DNA of 64,000 bases from Spirochaetia bacterium (GTDB lineage: Bacteria > Spirochaetota > Leptospiria > Leptospirales > Leptonemataceae), in assembly GCA_021413825.1 (NCBI GenBank), contig JAIOPQ010000027.1, positions 25,087 through 89,086 on the forward strand, written 5' to 3'. Shown here piece after piece: positions 29,827-40,184 of the stretch. The notes beneath the pieces are model-generated. The model was not told where the DNA came from and made no database searches. It saw nothing but the letters and a program-made list of their open reading frames with translations. The translations under genes and the position numbers were made by a program. Position 1 is the stretch's first letter. Each line of letters begins with the position of its first letter.

Positions 29827-31766
29827 GGTTTTTTCTCTCCCGCTGCCGCAGGCGGAAGCGGATCCGCCGGACCGGCGTTACCCGGCTGCATAATTTCACT
29901 ACCCTTCATGGCGGGCTTGACGTTAGGCGTCCAGTCTGGAACAGCCGCATCGAGAATTTCTCCGGCAATTGGAGCCGCGGCCGCCGAACCGCCCATTCCA
30001 TATTCAACAAACACTACAACTACAACCTGCTCTTCAACGGGAGCATTGTACGGAGCCCATCCGGCAAACCAGGCGTGATTCGCCGCCTGACGGTGACTTC
30101 TGGTCTGGACTGTTCCGGTTTTGCCAGCAATTGGAGGATAGTCCGGTCGATTCAGATTCTGCGCGGTTCCGCGCGAAACCACAGCACGCATTCCTTCCAA
30201 TGCTATATCAACGCTGCTTTGTGCCATTGGAACTTCATGCATCAGATCAGGCCTGATGCGTCGCAGAGGCCTGTTACTCACAGGATCGCGAATTTCTTTT
30301 ACAAGATACGGGCGATATATTTTTCCCTTGTTCACCATTGCAGAATACAGTACGGCAAGCTCGATTGGAGTTACTTCCAGAAATCCCTGACCGATTGCAA
30401 GGTTAACAGTATCGCCATCATACCAGCGACTTGACCAGGTGATTTGCTTCCAACGCTGATCAGGAACAAATCCTTGAATCTCACCCGGGAGATCAATTCC
30501 CGTTTTTTTATCCAGACCCATCGCTCTTGAAAAATGGATCATGGCATTGGGGCCAATTTTGTAACCCAGCTGATAGAAATAAACGGTACACGATTGAGCC
30601 AGCGCACCAATCATATTGTTAGTGCCGTGGCCTGAATTCCAGCAATTGAAACGCGCCGGAGGCACACCTGCCAGCGAAGAAGGAAGCAACCAGCTCCCAG
30701 AGCAATAGAATGAAGTTTCCGGACTGGTGTGATTTTCCTGCGAGTTTTCCAGAGCAGCAATGGCGACTAACGGCTTGAATGTGGACCCGGGCGGGAACTT
30801 TGCCTGGATTGCTATATTTAGGAAGCCCTCGTAATCCTGGACAGTTTTGTTGTGCTTTGACCTCTGTTCAGACGACCCGCTTGCAAGAATGTTTGGATCA
30901 AAGGAAGGATACGACACCAGTGCCAGAACCTCTCCGGTGGCAGGACGCATCGCAATAGCTGCACCTCTCCTTCCCGATTTCTTTAGCGCAGTGTACGCAG
31001 CGGCCTGAACCTTTCTGTCAATTGAAAGTACAACATTATTGCCCTGTTCCGATTCTGCTAGTTGCTCTTCCTCATCCAGAAAACGATGCCGGACGCGAAC
31101 ACCGTCTGTTCCTCGGAGATCCGCATCGTAGCGCGATTCGATTCCGCCTTTTCCAAGCATCTGATACGGTAATGCGCGACCTTTATCGAGCTCAGAGCGA
31201 CTCGGCAAACCAATGTAACCAGTAATGTGAGCTGCTGCAGGGCCCATTGTGTAATAGCGAATATGATTCGTTAGAAAAGATCCGTACTCGGTTACCATGC
31301 GAAGCTCGCCGAGTCTTTCATGCTCAGCAGTGCTCATGCGTGAAAGCAGTGTTACCGATTCATTGCGACGAACCAGAAGTTTCCATGTGGCCGGCTCAAA
31401 GGAATCAGCATACTGGGCAAATTCGCGCCCCATGATTTTGCAGAAATCACGCACAAATGCGAGCCCCTGATCACGATCGCGGAATCGTGAGGGAAAAATT
31501 ACAAAGTCTGTAGTAATCAGATTCTTGACGAGAGGGCTTCCTGGATCAAGCGTCCGATCCAGTAAAAGTCCGCGCGGTGCAACCGTGAACTCCTGACGGC
31601 TAACAAAGCGCTTGGCCATCTTACGATTCTCTGTTCCGTGCAATAGCTGGAGCGTGCCGAGCTGAATTACAAGAACTGCGAAGACGATTGCTGCAAAACC
31701 GGCGAAGACAAATGTTCGCCTTTGAAACTGTTGCTCTAATCTAAATTCTGATGCGGAACGACTCAT
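29823..31766 (-). CDS. mrdA: Penicillin-binding protein 2
   Basis: STFKP, SCTVYFYQLGYKIG, AGKTGTVQ transpeptidase motifs. Confidence 0.95.
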   Translation of the reverse strand: MSRSASEFRLEQQFQRRTFVFAGFAAIVFAVLVIQLGTLQLLHGTENRKMAKRFVSRQEFTVAPRGLLLDRTLDPGSPLVKNLITTDFVIFPSRFRDRDQGLAFVRDFCKIMGREFAQYADSFEPATWKLLVRRNESVTLLSRMSTAEHERLGELRMVTEYGSFLTNHIRYYTMGPAAAHITGYIGLPSRSELDKGRALPYQMLGKGGIESRYDADLRGTDGVRVRHRFLDEEEQLAESEQGNNVVLSIDRKVQAAAYTALKKSGRRGAAIAMRPATGEVLALVSYPSFDPNILASGSSEQRSKHNKTVQDYEGFLNIAIQAKFPPGSTFKPLVAIAALENSQENHTSPETSFYCSGSWLLPSSLAGVPPARFNCWNSGHGTNNMIGALAQSCTVYFYQLGYKIGPNAMIHFSRAMGLDKKTGIDLPGEIQGFVPDQRWKQITWSSRWYDGDTVNLAIGQGFLEVTPIELAVLYSAMVNKGKIYRPYLVKEIRDPVSNRPLRRIRPDLMHEVPMAQSSVDIALEGMRAVVSRGTAQNLNRPDYPPIAGKTGTVQTRSHRQAANHAWFAGWAPYNAPVEEQVVVVVFVEYGMGGSAAAAPIAGEILDAAVPDWTPNVKPAMKGSEIMQPGNAGPADPLPPAAAGEKKP

Positions 31767-31768
31767 CG

Positions 31769-32287
31769 CTATTCCTGCATTTTATAAACCCAGCCCAATA
31801 CAAAGAACCAGATTGGCGAAAGGAGTGCCGTATAGACTGCGGGGCCAAGGAAGGAATACGATTTGTTGAAATCCTCGAGTACTCCAACCAGAAGCCAGAC
31901 CAAAATTCGCTCAGCGAGAGTTGTTCCAAAAACCAGGAGAACAATGGTTGGGACGCGGTCCTTATCCATCAGGCGATTGATTTTTCCCAGGATGAATCCA
32001 GTCAGACAGTAAATCAATGCATGCGTTCCAATTACGGGAAGAAACTCTCCCGTTTTGTCTGAGAAACTGAGCAACCCCGAATCCTCAAGAAGGCCTGCAA
32101 TAAATCCAATCCACAGGCCTGAAAACTCGCCCCGGCGGAGGGCAAAGAATATCACATAGATTAATAGAAAATCAGGATAGAGAATTCCACCACCCATGAA
32201 TTCAAAATTCAAGCTAAGGAAATTAATTCCTTTCAAGAAGAAGGAAAGTAGAATTCCAACGGCAACAACTGCAATATTAAGAACCAT
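31769..32287 (-). CDS. mreD: Rod shape-determining protein MreD
   Basis: Small polytopic membrane protein between mreC and mrdA. Confidence 0.85.
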   Translation of the reverse strand: MVLNIAVVAVGILLSFFLKGINFLSLNFEFMGGGILYPDFLLIYVIFFALRRGEFSGLWIGFIAGLLEDSGLLSFSDKTGEFLPVIGTHALIYCLTGFILGKINRLMDKDRVPTIVLLVFGTTLAERILVWLLVGVLEDFNKSYSFLGPAVYTALLSPIWFFVLGWVYKMQE

Positions 32288-32288
32288 T

Positions 32289-33374
32289 TTACCGTACGCC
32301 TGGCACTACATTCTGAATTCTTCGGGGCTCGTTCTCTGGTTTCACTGGTTGTTGCGTTTCCGTTTCCGGAGCAGTATCAGGCGTTGAGTCCGTCTGGGGC
32401 TTCTGTGGCCTGGATCTGCCCTGATCGAGGCGGATCAACGTTTCTGGATATTCAGGATCACCAAATTCCGTGCGAAGATAGTCTTCCAATTTCTCTTCAC
32501 CGACTCTGCGCGACCATGTGTCCGGCCGTTTGAGAATCACAGAAACACTGTCAAGCTGGGCAATCGCAGCAAATGGGCGAATCAAGAATGTACGCGATTG
32601 ACCCTGGCGAGGACCTTCCGTGATGATTGTGCCTACTGGAATTCCTTTTGGAAATACTCCACCGTCGCCGCTTGTGATAACCGTTTGACCCAATGGTTTC
32701 TTTCCTTCCATAGAACCGTCACCAGAAATGACTGTAATCAACGCTTGCAATGGATTGCCAGAATTCCCGGATAACATGGCCCATTCGCCTGAGTCTGGAA
32801 GGCGCACCCCAAGCTGAAACCCTGGGTGAATGAGCGGCTGCACCACGGACGTTGTGTTCTCAACTGAAACTACGATTCCAACTACTGCGCGAATCGTGTT
32901 TCCGTCTTTGTCGAATGCGCGGGCAACAACTGGCATGAATGGCTTGAGCCCTGCATCAGCACCTTTACCAATAATAACGCGCGGGCTGATTGAATTTAGA
33001 CGAATGCCGAGCACTTCTGCGCGAACTTCAGGAAATTCGGTTGGAACTGAAAACCCGAGAGTCTTGCGAAGTGTTTCATTTTCCTTCTTGAGGGCATCGA
33101 ATTTATCCTTCTCAAGACGATACTCTTCAATCATCTTCTCAGCTTGCGCATAACGTTTCTCAAGCTCGCGGAATTTGTCGATCTCAACCCAGAATCGGCC
33201 AGTGGCGGATAGCCCTGAGTTCATTGCACCACCGGCACGATCCGCCAGCTTTCCAAAAAAACCAACCATACCTGCAAGGGGATTGCGCTGCCAGACCATA
33301 CACAGGAGGGAAAATAGAATACAGAAAGTGAGACTGAAGGAGTTCTTATTTCTCCAGAGTACGTCCCACAGCAT
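32289..33374 (-). CDS. mreC: Rod shape-determining protein MreC
   Basis: N-terminal TM, coiled coil, VRAEVLGIRLNSISPRVIIGKGADAGLKPFMPVVA..., GDGGVFPKGIPVGTI. Confidence 0.93.
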   Translation of the reverse strand: MLWDVLWRNKNSFSLTFCILFSLLCMVWQRNPLAGMVGFFGKLADRAGGAMNSGLSATGRFWVEIDKFRELEKRYAQAEKMIEEYRLEKDKFDALKKENETLRKTLGFSVPTEFPEVRAEVLGIRLNSISPRVIIGKGADAGLKPFMPVVARAFDKDGNTIRAVVGIVVSVENTTSVVQPLIHPGFQLGVRLPDSGEWAMLSGNSGNPLQALITVISGDGSMEGKKPLGQTVITSGDGGVFPKGIPVGTIITEGPRQGQSRTFLIRPFAAIAQLDSVSVILKRPDTWSRRVGEEKLEDYLRTEFGDPEYPETLIRLDQGRSRPQKPQTDSTPDTAPETETQQPVKPENEPRRIQNVVPGVR

Positions 33375-33382
33375 GACTTACT

Positions 33383-34405
33383 TTACTTTAGGCCGCGATT
33401 AATGTTCTTCAGCTCGTCCAGATATTTGCCCGTGCCTAACGCGACGCAAATCAAAGGATTGGGCGCTCTGAAGACGGGAACACCGGTTTCCTTGCTGATG
33501 TATTTATCCAGCCCTTTTAACAGGCATCCACCACCAGCCAGAACAATTCCACGCTCAACAATGTCAGCAGCCAACTCTGGAGGAGTCTTCTCAAGAGTAT
33601 TCTTAACTGCTTCAAGAATCTGCTCAATAGGCTCTTGCAATGCTTTACGAATCTCGTTTGAATCGATCTCAAGAACGCGTGGAAGACCACTGATAGCATC
33701 ACGGCCCTTCAGTTCGCGAACTTCCGTCTTCTTCTCTGGAAATGCATTTCCAATTGTGATCTTAACATCTTCAGCGGTCCGATCTCCGATCACCAGGTTG
33801 TACTGAGTACGAAGGTAACGAACAATAGCCTCATCAAACTCATCTCCGCCAATGCGAATTGAGTCAGAAATCACCATTCCACCAAGTGAAATCACAGCAA
33901 TCTCAGTTGTTCCACCGCCGATATCCACAATCATGCTGCCGGCTGGCTCATGAATTGGAATATCTGCGCCAATTGCCGCAGCAAGCGCCTCTTCAATTAG
34001 AAAGATTTCACGCGCCCCGGCCTGCTCTGCCGATTCACGCACTGCACGTTTTTCTACTTCCGTAATTCCGGAAGGAACACCGATTACCATGCGCGGCTTA
34101 ACAAACGTTGTGCGCTTATGAACTTTTTGAATAAAATAGCGGATCATTTTTTCTACAGTTTCAAAGTCCGCAATCACACCGTCGCGCATTGGACGAATTG
34201 CAACGATGTCCCCTGGAGTTTTTCCAAGCATGCGCTTGGCTTCATTTCCAACCGCAAGAACCTTACCGGTAGAAGATTGAACCGCAACGACAGACGGCTC
34301 CGAAAGAACGATACCCTGGCCCTTTACATAGACCAGCGTATTTGCTGTGCCAAGGTCAATGCCCATATCGTTTGAAAAGAATGAAAAAAGACGATCAAAA
34401 ACCAT
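33383..34405 (-). CDS. mreB: Rod shape-determining protein MreB
   Basis: [47 protein letters not shown]. Confidence 0.97.
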   Translation of the reverse strand: MVFDRLFSFFSNDMGIDLGTANTLVYVKGQGIVLSEPSVVAVQSSTGKVLAVGNEAKRMLGKTPGDIVAIRPMRDGVIADFETVEKMIRYFIQKVHKRTTFVKPRMVIGVPSGITEVEKRAVRESAEQAGAREIFLIEEALAAAIGADIPIHEPAGSMIVDIGGGTTEIAVISLGGMVISDSIRIGGDEFDEAIVRYLRTQYNLVIGDRTAEDVKITIGNAFPEKKTEVRELKGRDAISGLPRVLEIDSNEIRKALQEPIEQILEAVKNTLEKTPPELAADIVERGIVLAGGGCLLKGLDKYISKETGVPVFRAPNPLICVALGTGKYLDELKNINRGLK

Positions 34406-34482
34406 GATTGGTAACTAGTGACTGATTTAGAAAGTGCCTGATTTTTGGCCATTTCTATTTGAATTATTGGTAAAAAACTGGT

Positions 34483-35544
34483 TCAGGGGGCTTGTTTGAC
34501 CGTATTGACAGGCCCGAAAATCTGCTGAATCCGTTCCTCAACGAATTTGTCCTTACCCTCGCTCAGCTTCAATGCCTCATCCAGATACGGTTTAGCCGCA
34601 AGCGGTCCGCTCTGTGCCAGGAAGATTTCACCTTCCACACGGGCTGCATCGATTTTCCATATGGGTTCAGTGGCAGCGTTATACTTTACGAGCCGAGCAA
34701 AGTTCAACGCACGAATATAATCACGGCCAACCAGACAGGCATGACTCATCAAGAGTCGCGATTCATTTACATCCAAAGATATGTGTTCTATTGTCCTGCT
34801 TTCTGGCGTGGGTGCTGGCGCAAAGTCCTGGAGCATTTTGCGATCGTTTAGCTCTTGTTCGAGTTCGACTGCTTTTCCCTGTAGAGCAAAAAGCGCCCAA
34901 CGTATCCAATCATTGGAATCCGTCATGGATTTGGTTAGATCTTCGCGCTTAATTGACATGGTAACAGACAATAGATGCGGGTCTGTGCGACCGGTTGAAA
35001 GCAGTTCCCCCAGCGATAAGGCAGCCTTCAGGCGCGAGGCGAATGCAGGCTCGGGCTCAATTGCCAGAGATTTACGAGCAAGCGAGGCTGTTTCCTGAGC
35101 CAGTGCAGAAATCGAAACCGGTGGGAGATTGAGTCCAGGCGGAGAATCCGGCAGATAGCCCCGGCCTGTTAGCCTCAAAAGTGACGGACCATCGAGCGGG
35201 ACTCGGATCAATATCTCGTAATAGTTTAGTAAACTATAGTAATAGTAGACTTCTGCACTTGCTGGCTTCTCCCGCTCCATTAATTGCACAATTTTGCGCG
35301 AGGATTCAACCAGATCGAGCAGCTCAGCCGGGCTCCGGCCTGATTTATTGTATTCACTTTCAAAAACCGCAATGCGCTTTTGAATCCTGGAATCGGCTGA
35401 CCCCAGTAGTTTGCCCGATGCAAAGGCAACTACCTGATCGCCGTAAAAGAGGCCAACGATTCCAGCCCCGATCAAGAATAGGGTGAGGCTTGCCAGTACG
35501 ACAGGGCGGCGGCCGCCAGTCTGGGACTTATCATAGTGTTTCAT
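34483..35544 (-). CDS. Hypothetical membrane-anchored helical-repeat protein
   Basis: N-terminal TM; TPR-like helical content; upstream of mreB on the same strand. Confidence 0.7.
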   Translation of the reverse strand: MKHYDKSQTGGRRPVVLASLTLFLIGAGIVGLFYGDQVVAFASGKLLGSADSRIQKRIAVFESEYNKSGRSPAELLDLVESSRKIVQLMEREKPASAEVYYYYSLLNYYEILIRVPLDGPSLLRLTGRGYLPDSPPGLNLPPVSISALAQETASLARKSLAIEPEPAFASRLKAALSLGELLSTGRTDPHLLSVTMSIKREDLTKSMTDSNDWIRWALFALQGKAVELEQELNDRKMLQDFAPAPTPESRTIEHISLDVNESRLLMSHACLVGRDYIRALNFARLVKYNAATEPIWKIDAARVEGEIFLAQSGPLAAKPYLDEALKLSEGKDKFVEERIQQIFGPVNTVKQAP

Positions 35545-36171
35545 TCAGACAGAGTTTTCCCGAATGAATGCCTTCACCCGGTCCGACTCATCCGTCAAGA
35601 AAATGGCAATGGGCGACTTCACTGATGCGGGCAAAAGTGCAACACCCGTTTCCAGGAACACAATTTGCTCTAAATCCCCTACAGGGTACTGGTAGCTTGC
35701 ATGCCCGGATTTGAAGAAAAATCCCGTTCCCTCACAGACCAGGCTACCCTTGCCGACTCGCTTGAAATCGGAGAAAACTCGGGCTGGCAATTCCTCCGGG
35801 TTTCTGGTGTTAAAAATTGAAAGATTCCGTGCATGATCTAAGTAGAGCGCGCCAAATACCACAATTTGCTCCGGCTCCACGCGCCGAATTGGTCTACCCT
35901 CAGTAAGAATTGGGGCGGGCGAGGTTGCCGTTGCAACCGACGCCTGGGCAAGAGCTTCAGACATTCTGGATTCGGTATGGGGTTCAGGCTGAGAGGCAGT
36001 TACTACTTCCGGGCGGGCCTGATGCGCAGAAACTGGAGCAGCATACGCGCCTGTCGCTTCGCCTGCCCCTTCCACTCGCTTTTCCAGCGAGACAGCAAAG
36101 AAAAGCGCCAGCAGGCTGAGCAGCCCAATCAGTATAAGGCCTAGGCCGAGAAAATACATATCCGATTTCAT
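35545..36171 (-). CDS. Hypothetical membrane-anchored protein
   Basis: N-terminal TM; directly abuts the downstream CDS. Confidence 0.7.
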   Translation of the reverse strand: MKSDMYFLGLGLILIGLLSLLALFFAVSLEKRVEGAGEATGAYAAPVSAHQARPEVVTASQPEPHTESRMSEALAQASVATATSPAPILTEGRPIRRVEPEQIVVFGALYLDHARNLSIFNTRNPEELPARVFSDFKRVGKGSLVCEGTGFFFKSGHASYQYPVGDLEQIVFLETGVALLPASVKSPIAIFLTDESDRVKAFIRENSV

Positions 36172-36245
36172 TATCTGGGCTGCTGCCTCTGACCTTGAGG
36201 ATTATTTTGTGTGGCGAGAATCTTTCTTAACACAAAGGTGGCCCC

Positions 36246-37415
36246 ATGATCAAGCGAATCGGTGCTGGCCTCATCATTGCAATTCTGGCTGGTATGTTGA
36301 TATTAACTTTTGGTCGCGTTCCGCCCTCGCAACTGGCAGAAATGATCTCCGGCCGTATGGGCAGCTTTGACGGGGAAGAAATTACGCCGGCAATGTACGT
36401 AATGGCGCAAGAGAACTGTAAGCGGAACATGGGCGGGATGGGTGAAATTCCTGAGTTCATCCTTACAAACTGTGTAACCAATCAACTCAAACAGCTATAT
36501 ATCCTCCCTAAAATAGCCACAAGACTTGGCGCACTGGTTTCAGAAGAATCCCAGCAAGTAGATTTGCTCAAGCAATCTGAGCAAATCTTCCAACAACAGA
36601 AAGATGCTTCTGCGGATGATCGCCTGACGGTTCGCGAAATCTACAATCGTCAATTATTGAACTATCCAATGGATCTGCGCATACGCATGCGAGCCGCACA
36701 GAATGCCGGTGAAATCATAACCAATGTAGGCGACAGTCTACCCGAGGCCCGCGCGCAAGCTGCAGCGGAAAGTATCACAATGAGTCTTAGAATTCTGAGA
36801 TTCACAAACACGGATCTTCAGGGCAAGACTGGAAACTTCGATGTAACTGAAGAGGAAGTCAAAGCAAAGCATGAGAAAGAGCAATCTATCTTTGAACCTC
36901 CACAGCGTAAGTCCTACGAAAGCCAGCGCGAATTCGTAAAAAATAGACTCATCACCGAAAAGAAACAAACAGCTGTATCTGGACTCAAACAGCAACTCAG
37001 TGCACTTGGAGCAGACTTTAAGATTGAGGATCTAGAGCGCATAACGGGTCGCAATGCAATTGCAAAAAGTGCAAAACTGCAGGAATTGAAGGGCCTTACC
37101 TTGCCTACGGGTGAAATCGTTCACCTGGACAAACCGGAATTCTTGTTGGCACTCTCTGGAAAAGGAGTCCACAAAGTTGGTCCAATCCAGGATGGAGAAG
37201 CTACCATTTACGTGGAAATTTCAGGAATTCAGGCAGGCGCGGTGGCCGATCTGCCGCCAGCAAAAGCAGAGAAAATGGTCGAAGAACAAAAGAACGCTGC
37301 CGGTCGTTCCTATTATGAATTGATTGTAAAGACGGAAGGGAAGCGCGGTAACTTCAGACTGCGAACCAATTCAAAAACCGGTAACGCTCCGGTGCCCGCT
37401 CCAGATGTCTTTTAA
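36246..37415 (+). CDS. SurA/PpiD-like membrane-anchored periplasmic chaperone-type protein
   Basis: N-terminal TM, SurA_N-like helical region, C-terminal VHKVGPIQDGEATIYVEISG. Confidence 0.55.
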   Translation: MIKRIGAGLIIAILAGMLILTFGRVPPSQLAEMISGRMGSFDGEEITPAMYVMAQENCKRNMGGMGEIPEFILTNCVTNQLKQLYILPKIATRLGALVSEESQQVDLLKQSEQIFQQQKDASADDRLTVREIYNRQLLNYPMDLRIRMRAAQNAGEIITNVGDSLPEARAQAAAESITMSLRILRFTNTDLQGKTGNFDVTEEEVKAKHEKEQSIFEPPQRKSYESQREFVKNRLITEKKQTAVSGLKQQLSALGADFKIEDLERITGRNAIAKSAKLQELKGLTLPTGEIVHLDKPEFLLALSGKGVHKVGPIQDGEATIYVEISGIQAGAVADLPPAKAEKMVEEQKNAAGRSYYELIVKTEGKRGNFRLRTNSKTGNAPVPAPDVF

Positions 37416-37437
37416 GGTTTAGTTCAGGAACAACAAT

Positions 37438-37896
37438 TTGAAAGCAGAGTATGTAAACCCGTTCCTTCAGGGCGCCGTACTCGTCTTCCGTGATTTGCTC
37501 AATGAAGAAATCATTCGAGGCAAAACGTCGGTAAAACCAGATGCTACTCCGTCGCACGAAATAGCAATCCTGTTAAACGTCACTGGTTCAGTTCAAGGTC
37601 AGGTGGTCTATTCCCTGAATGCGGAAACAGCGTACAAGCTCGCAGAAAAATTAATGCCCGGAACAGATCGTGCCACAATTGAAAAAGAATATCGCGATGT
37701 ACTTGGTGAGCTTGGAAACATGATTACTGGAAACGCTTTGAACATTTTTCTAAATAGCAAGAAGGATCTCGATCTTAGCGTGCCTTATGTCGCGGACACG
37801 CGTTCGCAACGTATTGATATTCCAAAACGCACAGCGCTCGGTTTGAATCTTTATTCAAAACCTGGTTTGATTGAATTAAATATAGCACTCGAGTGA
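37438..37896 (+). CDS. cheX: CheX-like chemotaxis phosphatase
   Basis: TTG start; NVTGSVQGQVVYSLNAETAYKLAEKLM, DVLGELGNMITGNALNIF (ExxN CheX motif). Confidence 0.88.
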   Translation: MKAEYVNPFLQGAVLVFRDLLNEEIIRGKTSVKPDATPSHEIAILLNVTGSVQGQVVYSLNAETAYKLAEKLMPGTDRATIEKEYRDVLGELGNMITGNALNIFLNSKKDLDLSVPYVADTRSQRIDIPKRTALGLNLYSKPGLIELNIALE

Positions 37897-37957
37897 ATTT
37901 TTTCACGGGCGGATTTTTGTGTCCTGCCGAACATATAAATGTCATTCGTGTAACTCC

Positions 37958-37992
37958 GCGGGCTCCCCGTAAAACGGGAGACCCGCATTTTT
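37958..37992 (+). terminator. Rho-independent terminator after cheX
   Basis: GCGGGCTCCCCGT-AAAA-CGGGAGACCCGC followed by ATTTTT. Confidence 0.85.
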
Positions 37993-37996
37993 CTTG

Positions 37997-38581
37997 TTAC
38001 AACCCTATTGGCATTCTCACTCCGTAACTGACAAAGTTCGATCCGCACGTGGGTGGGCAGAGCAAACCAAAAATTCCGGACCTGTGGTGAATTCGCAGAA
38101 ATGTTTCCACGGGATAGCTGGAAGGAAGACTGAATCCAATTTCAAACATCAGGTAATTCAAAACCTGACTGGATTTCTGCGAATGTAAAACCCAGGGCCA
38201 TTGGATTGGATCAAAGTTTCGATTCTCTAAACGGGGATTTTCTGTTGCAATTGAGATTCCCTCGCCCGCACGCAAGAACAACGGAGTTCGCGGGAGATTG
38301 AGACGTGCGATAGCCACTCCACAGGCCTCCGCGTTATGCATCAGACCTGTGTGTTTTGCAGCTATTACCTCACCCTCAATTTGAAATGGACCCCGCGTAG
38401 CAATTTCACGATTCAAACCAAGGGCCCAGATATTTGAATTTCTGTAGTTCGTTCGCTGGCGGACAAGAATTGGAATCAAATCCGTCTCAGTCCATTGCCC
38501 ACCATACATTACGGCAGAAAGTTTTTCCGCATGGAGATTCGCAGCAAGGAGCCCAAGTAACACCCAGCAAAGGAGTTTCAT
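37997..38581 (-). CDS. Hypothetical secreted protein
   Basis: Signal peptide; 4-nt overlap with upstream CDS. Confidence 0.7.
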   Translation of the reverse strand: MKLLCWVLLGLLAANLHAEKLSAVMYGGQWTETDLIPILVRQRTNYRNSNIWALGLNREIATRGPFQIEGEVIAAKHTGLMHNAEACGVAIARLNLPRTPLFLRAGEGISIATENPRLENRNFDPIQWPWVLHSQKSSQVLNYLMFEIGFSLPSSYPVETFLRIHHRSGIFGLLCPPTCGSNFVSYGVRMPIGL

Positions 38582-39387
38582 GGTACGCTTCCAAGATCGG
38601 CGCCCATACCTATCAAAATGTTGTAGGTTCCGAGCGATCTTGAAGAGAACAGATTCGATTTCAGATTCTGTCGAATATAGTCAACCTGGACCTTCAAGAA
38701 AACAGGATCGGTTACATGAATATTCGTACCGAGTGTTGCTCCATACAGCGCCGAGGCCCCGTTTCGAATTCGATTCGATGGACGGAACGGATCTGGATCA
38801 AGAGATGAATGCGCGTGACCCGAAAATCCACCTCCACCAATTCTTAGTCCACCATATGGATCGACTCTGCGGGTCGGGAGCGGATGAAAGAAGAGCGAAA
38901 CGCCGCCAACGTTACCGCGGTATAGAATTCGAGTAACAGGCAACGGCTCAACGACCGGTCGAACAAGTTGCGTGGACAATGGCAGGATATCCTGTCGCGA
39001 AATATCAATGCGTGAATACATTCCAAAGAATCCGAGTCCCAGATAGTTCGATAGGCCGTATTCAAACTCAAGTGCAACTGTTTCACGCGGAATAATCTCA
39101 GAAGCAAAGACCAGGGGCTGTGGGGTAGGCAGAATGGGAACAAATCCTCCAGATGCCACGCGATAGCGCACTGCCTTGTCGTACTCTTTCTCTTGCGAGA
39201 TAAGACTTCCAGCAGGTGCTAGAGATTTTCCGTTAAGCAGGCTCAGGCCCAGAAACCCTTCGTGAAATCCCATGGTGGATTTCTTCTGGCTTCTTTGAGG
39301 AGCCACAGTCGGTGCTTCCTCCGGCAAAGGCTCGGCCCATCCCTGGCTACTAATAAGCAAACATACGATCAATAGAAAATGTCTCAT
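38578..39387 (-). CDS. Putative outer-membrane beta-barrel protein
   Basis: Signal peptide; alternating-hydrophobicity strands (VALEFEYGLSNYLGLGFFGMYSRIDI, GGLRIGGGGFSGHA). Confidence 0.7.
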   Translation of the reverse strand: MRHFLLIVCLLISSQGWAEPLPEEAPTVAPQRSQKKSTMGFHEGFLGLSLLNGKSLAPAGSLISQEKEYDKAVRYRVASGGFVPILPTPQPLVFASEIIPRETVALEFEYGLSNYLGLGFFGMYSRIDISRQDILPLSTQLVRPVVEPLPVTRILYRGNVGGVSLFFHPLPTRRVDPYGGLRIGGGGFSGHAHSSLDPDPFRPSNRIRNGASALYGATLGTNIHVTDPVFLKVQVDYIRQNLKSNLFSSRSLGTYNILIGMGADLGSVP

Positions 39388-39397
39388 AGTTCTCTCC

Positions 39398-39422
39398 TGA
39401 TCTTGTGCATATCACAAGATCA
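39398..39422. promoter_or_regulatory. 10-bp perfect inverted repeat TGATCTTGTG-CATAT-CACAAGATCA next to the SD of the barrel gene
   Basis: On the minus strand: TGATCTTGTGATATGCACAAGATCA-GGAGAGAACT-ATG. Confidence 0.65.
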
Positions 39423-39477
39423 AGAGTCGCACCATCATTCATTGGTGAAATGCATCTGGCCGGGGTGGATGTGAGAT

Positions 39478-40158
39478 TTATTTCTTGAAACGAGAATAAA
39501 ACGATCTGCTAACGGGCAATTCGATTCCACCGGCAAGGGAAAGGGTGTATTTACCTCCGGAAGCGACTTGAATCGATTGGAGTTCAATTGACGCAACTAG
39601 ATAGCGCCGATGAATTCTGACAAAGCTATCAGTTAGAAGCTTTTCCAGGGAATCCAGGGTCTTTCTATGTTTGAAGGTTGCTCCATTGCGGCAGTGGATT
39701 TGAACATGGTTATCATCTCCTTCAAGATATATTACATCAGTAAGAGGAACCAGGTGGACTCGATCGTCCTCGCGGACAGAAAGGTATTTCAGGGGCTTCT
39801 CTGGACCAGACGTTAGGCGATCTATTGCGCGCTGCAAGCGTGTTTCTAAAACTGGTTTTGGCACAAAGTCAATTACACCGTAGTCAAAGGCCTCCAGGGC
39901 ACGATCCGTGTTGGCTGAAACTATAATTGTGTGAAATGATCCCGCGGCTGCCTCCTCGAGAAGCAAGAATCCATCGTCTCCATTCAAATCTAGATCCAGA
40001 AATAGAACATCAATGCTTGAATCCTGAATAAAACACTCAGATCCGATCAGGGTTCGTTCAATTCTCAGGCTCTGAATTCTTGTTCCAAGAATACTACGGA
40101 GTTTGCGCTCCAGACCCCGCGCCGCAACCGATTCGTCTTCAACGATTAGAATTCGCAT
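39478..40158 (-). CDS. LytTR-family response regulator
   Basis: Receiver MRILIVEDESVAARGLERKL...DVLFLDLDLNGDDG; LytTR YLEGDDNHVQIHCRNG...FVRIHRRYLVA. Confidence 0.93.
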   Translation of the reverse strand: MRILIVEDESVAARGLERKLRSILGTRIQSLRIERTLIGSECFIQDSSIDVLFLDLDLNGDDGFLLLEEAAAGSFHTIIVSANTDRALEAFDYGVIDFVPKPVLETRLQRAIDRLTSGPEKPLKYLSVREDDRVHLVPLTDVIYLEGDDNHVQIHCRNGATFKHRKTLDSLEKLLTDSFVRIHRRYLVASIELQSIQVASGGKYTLSLAGGIELPVSRSFYSRFKK

Positions 40159-40184
40159 ATCGACATCATGGCAGGCAATTGCCC

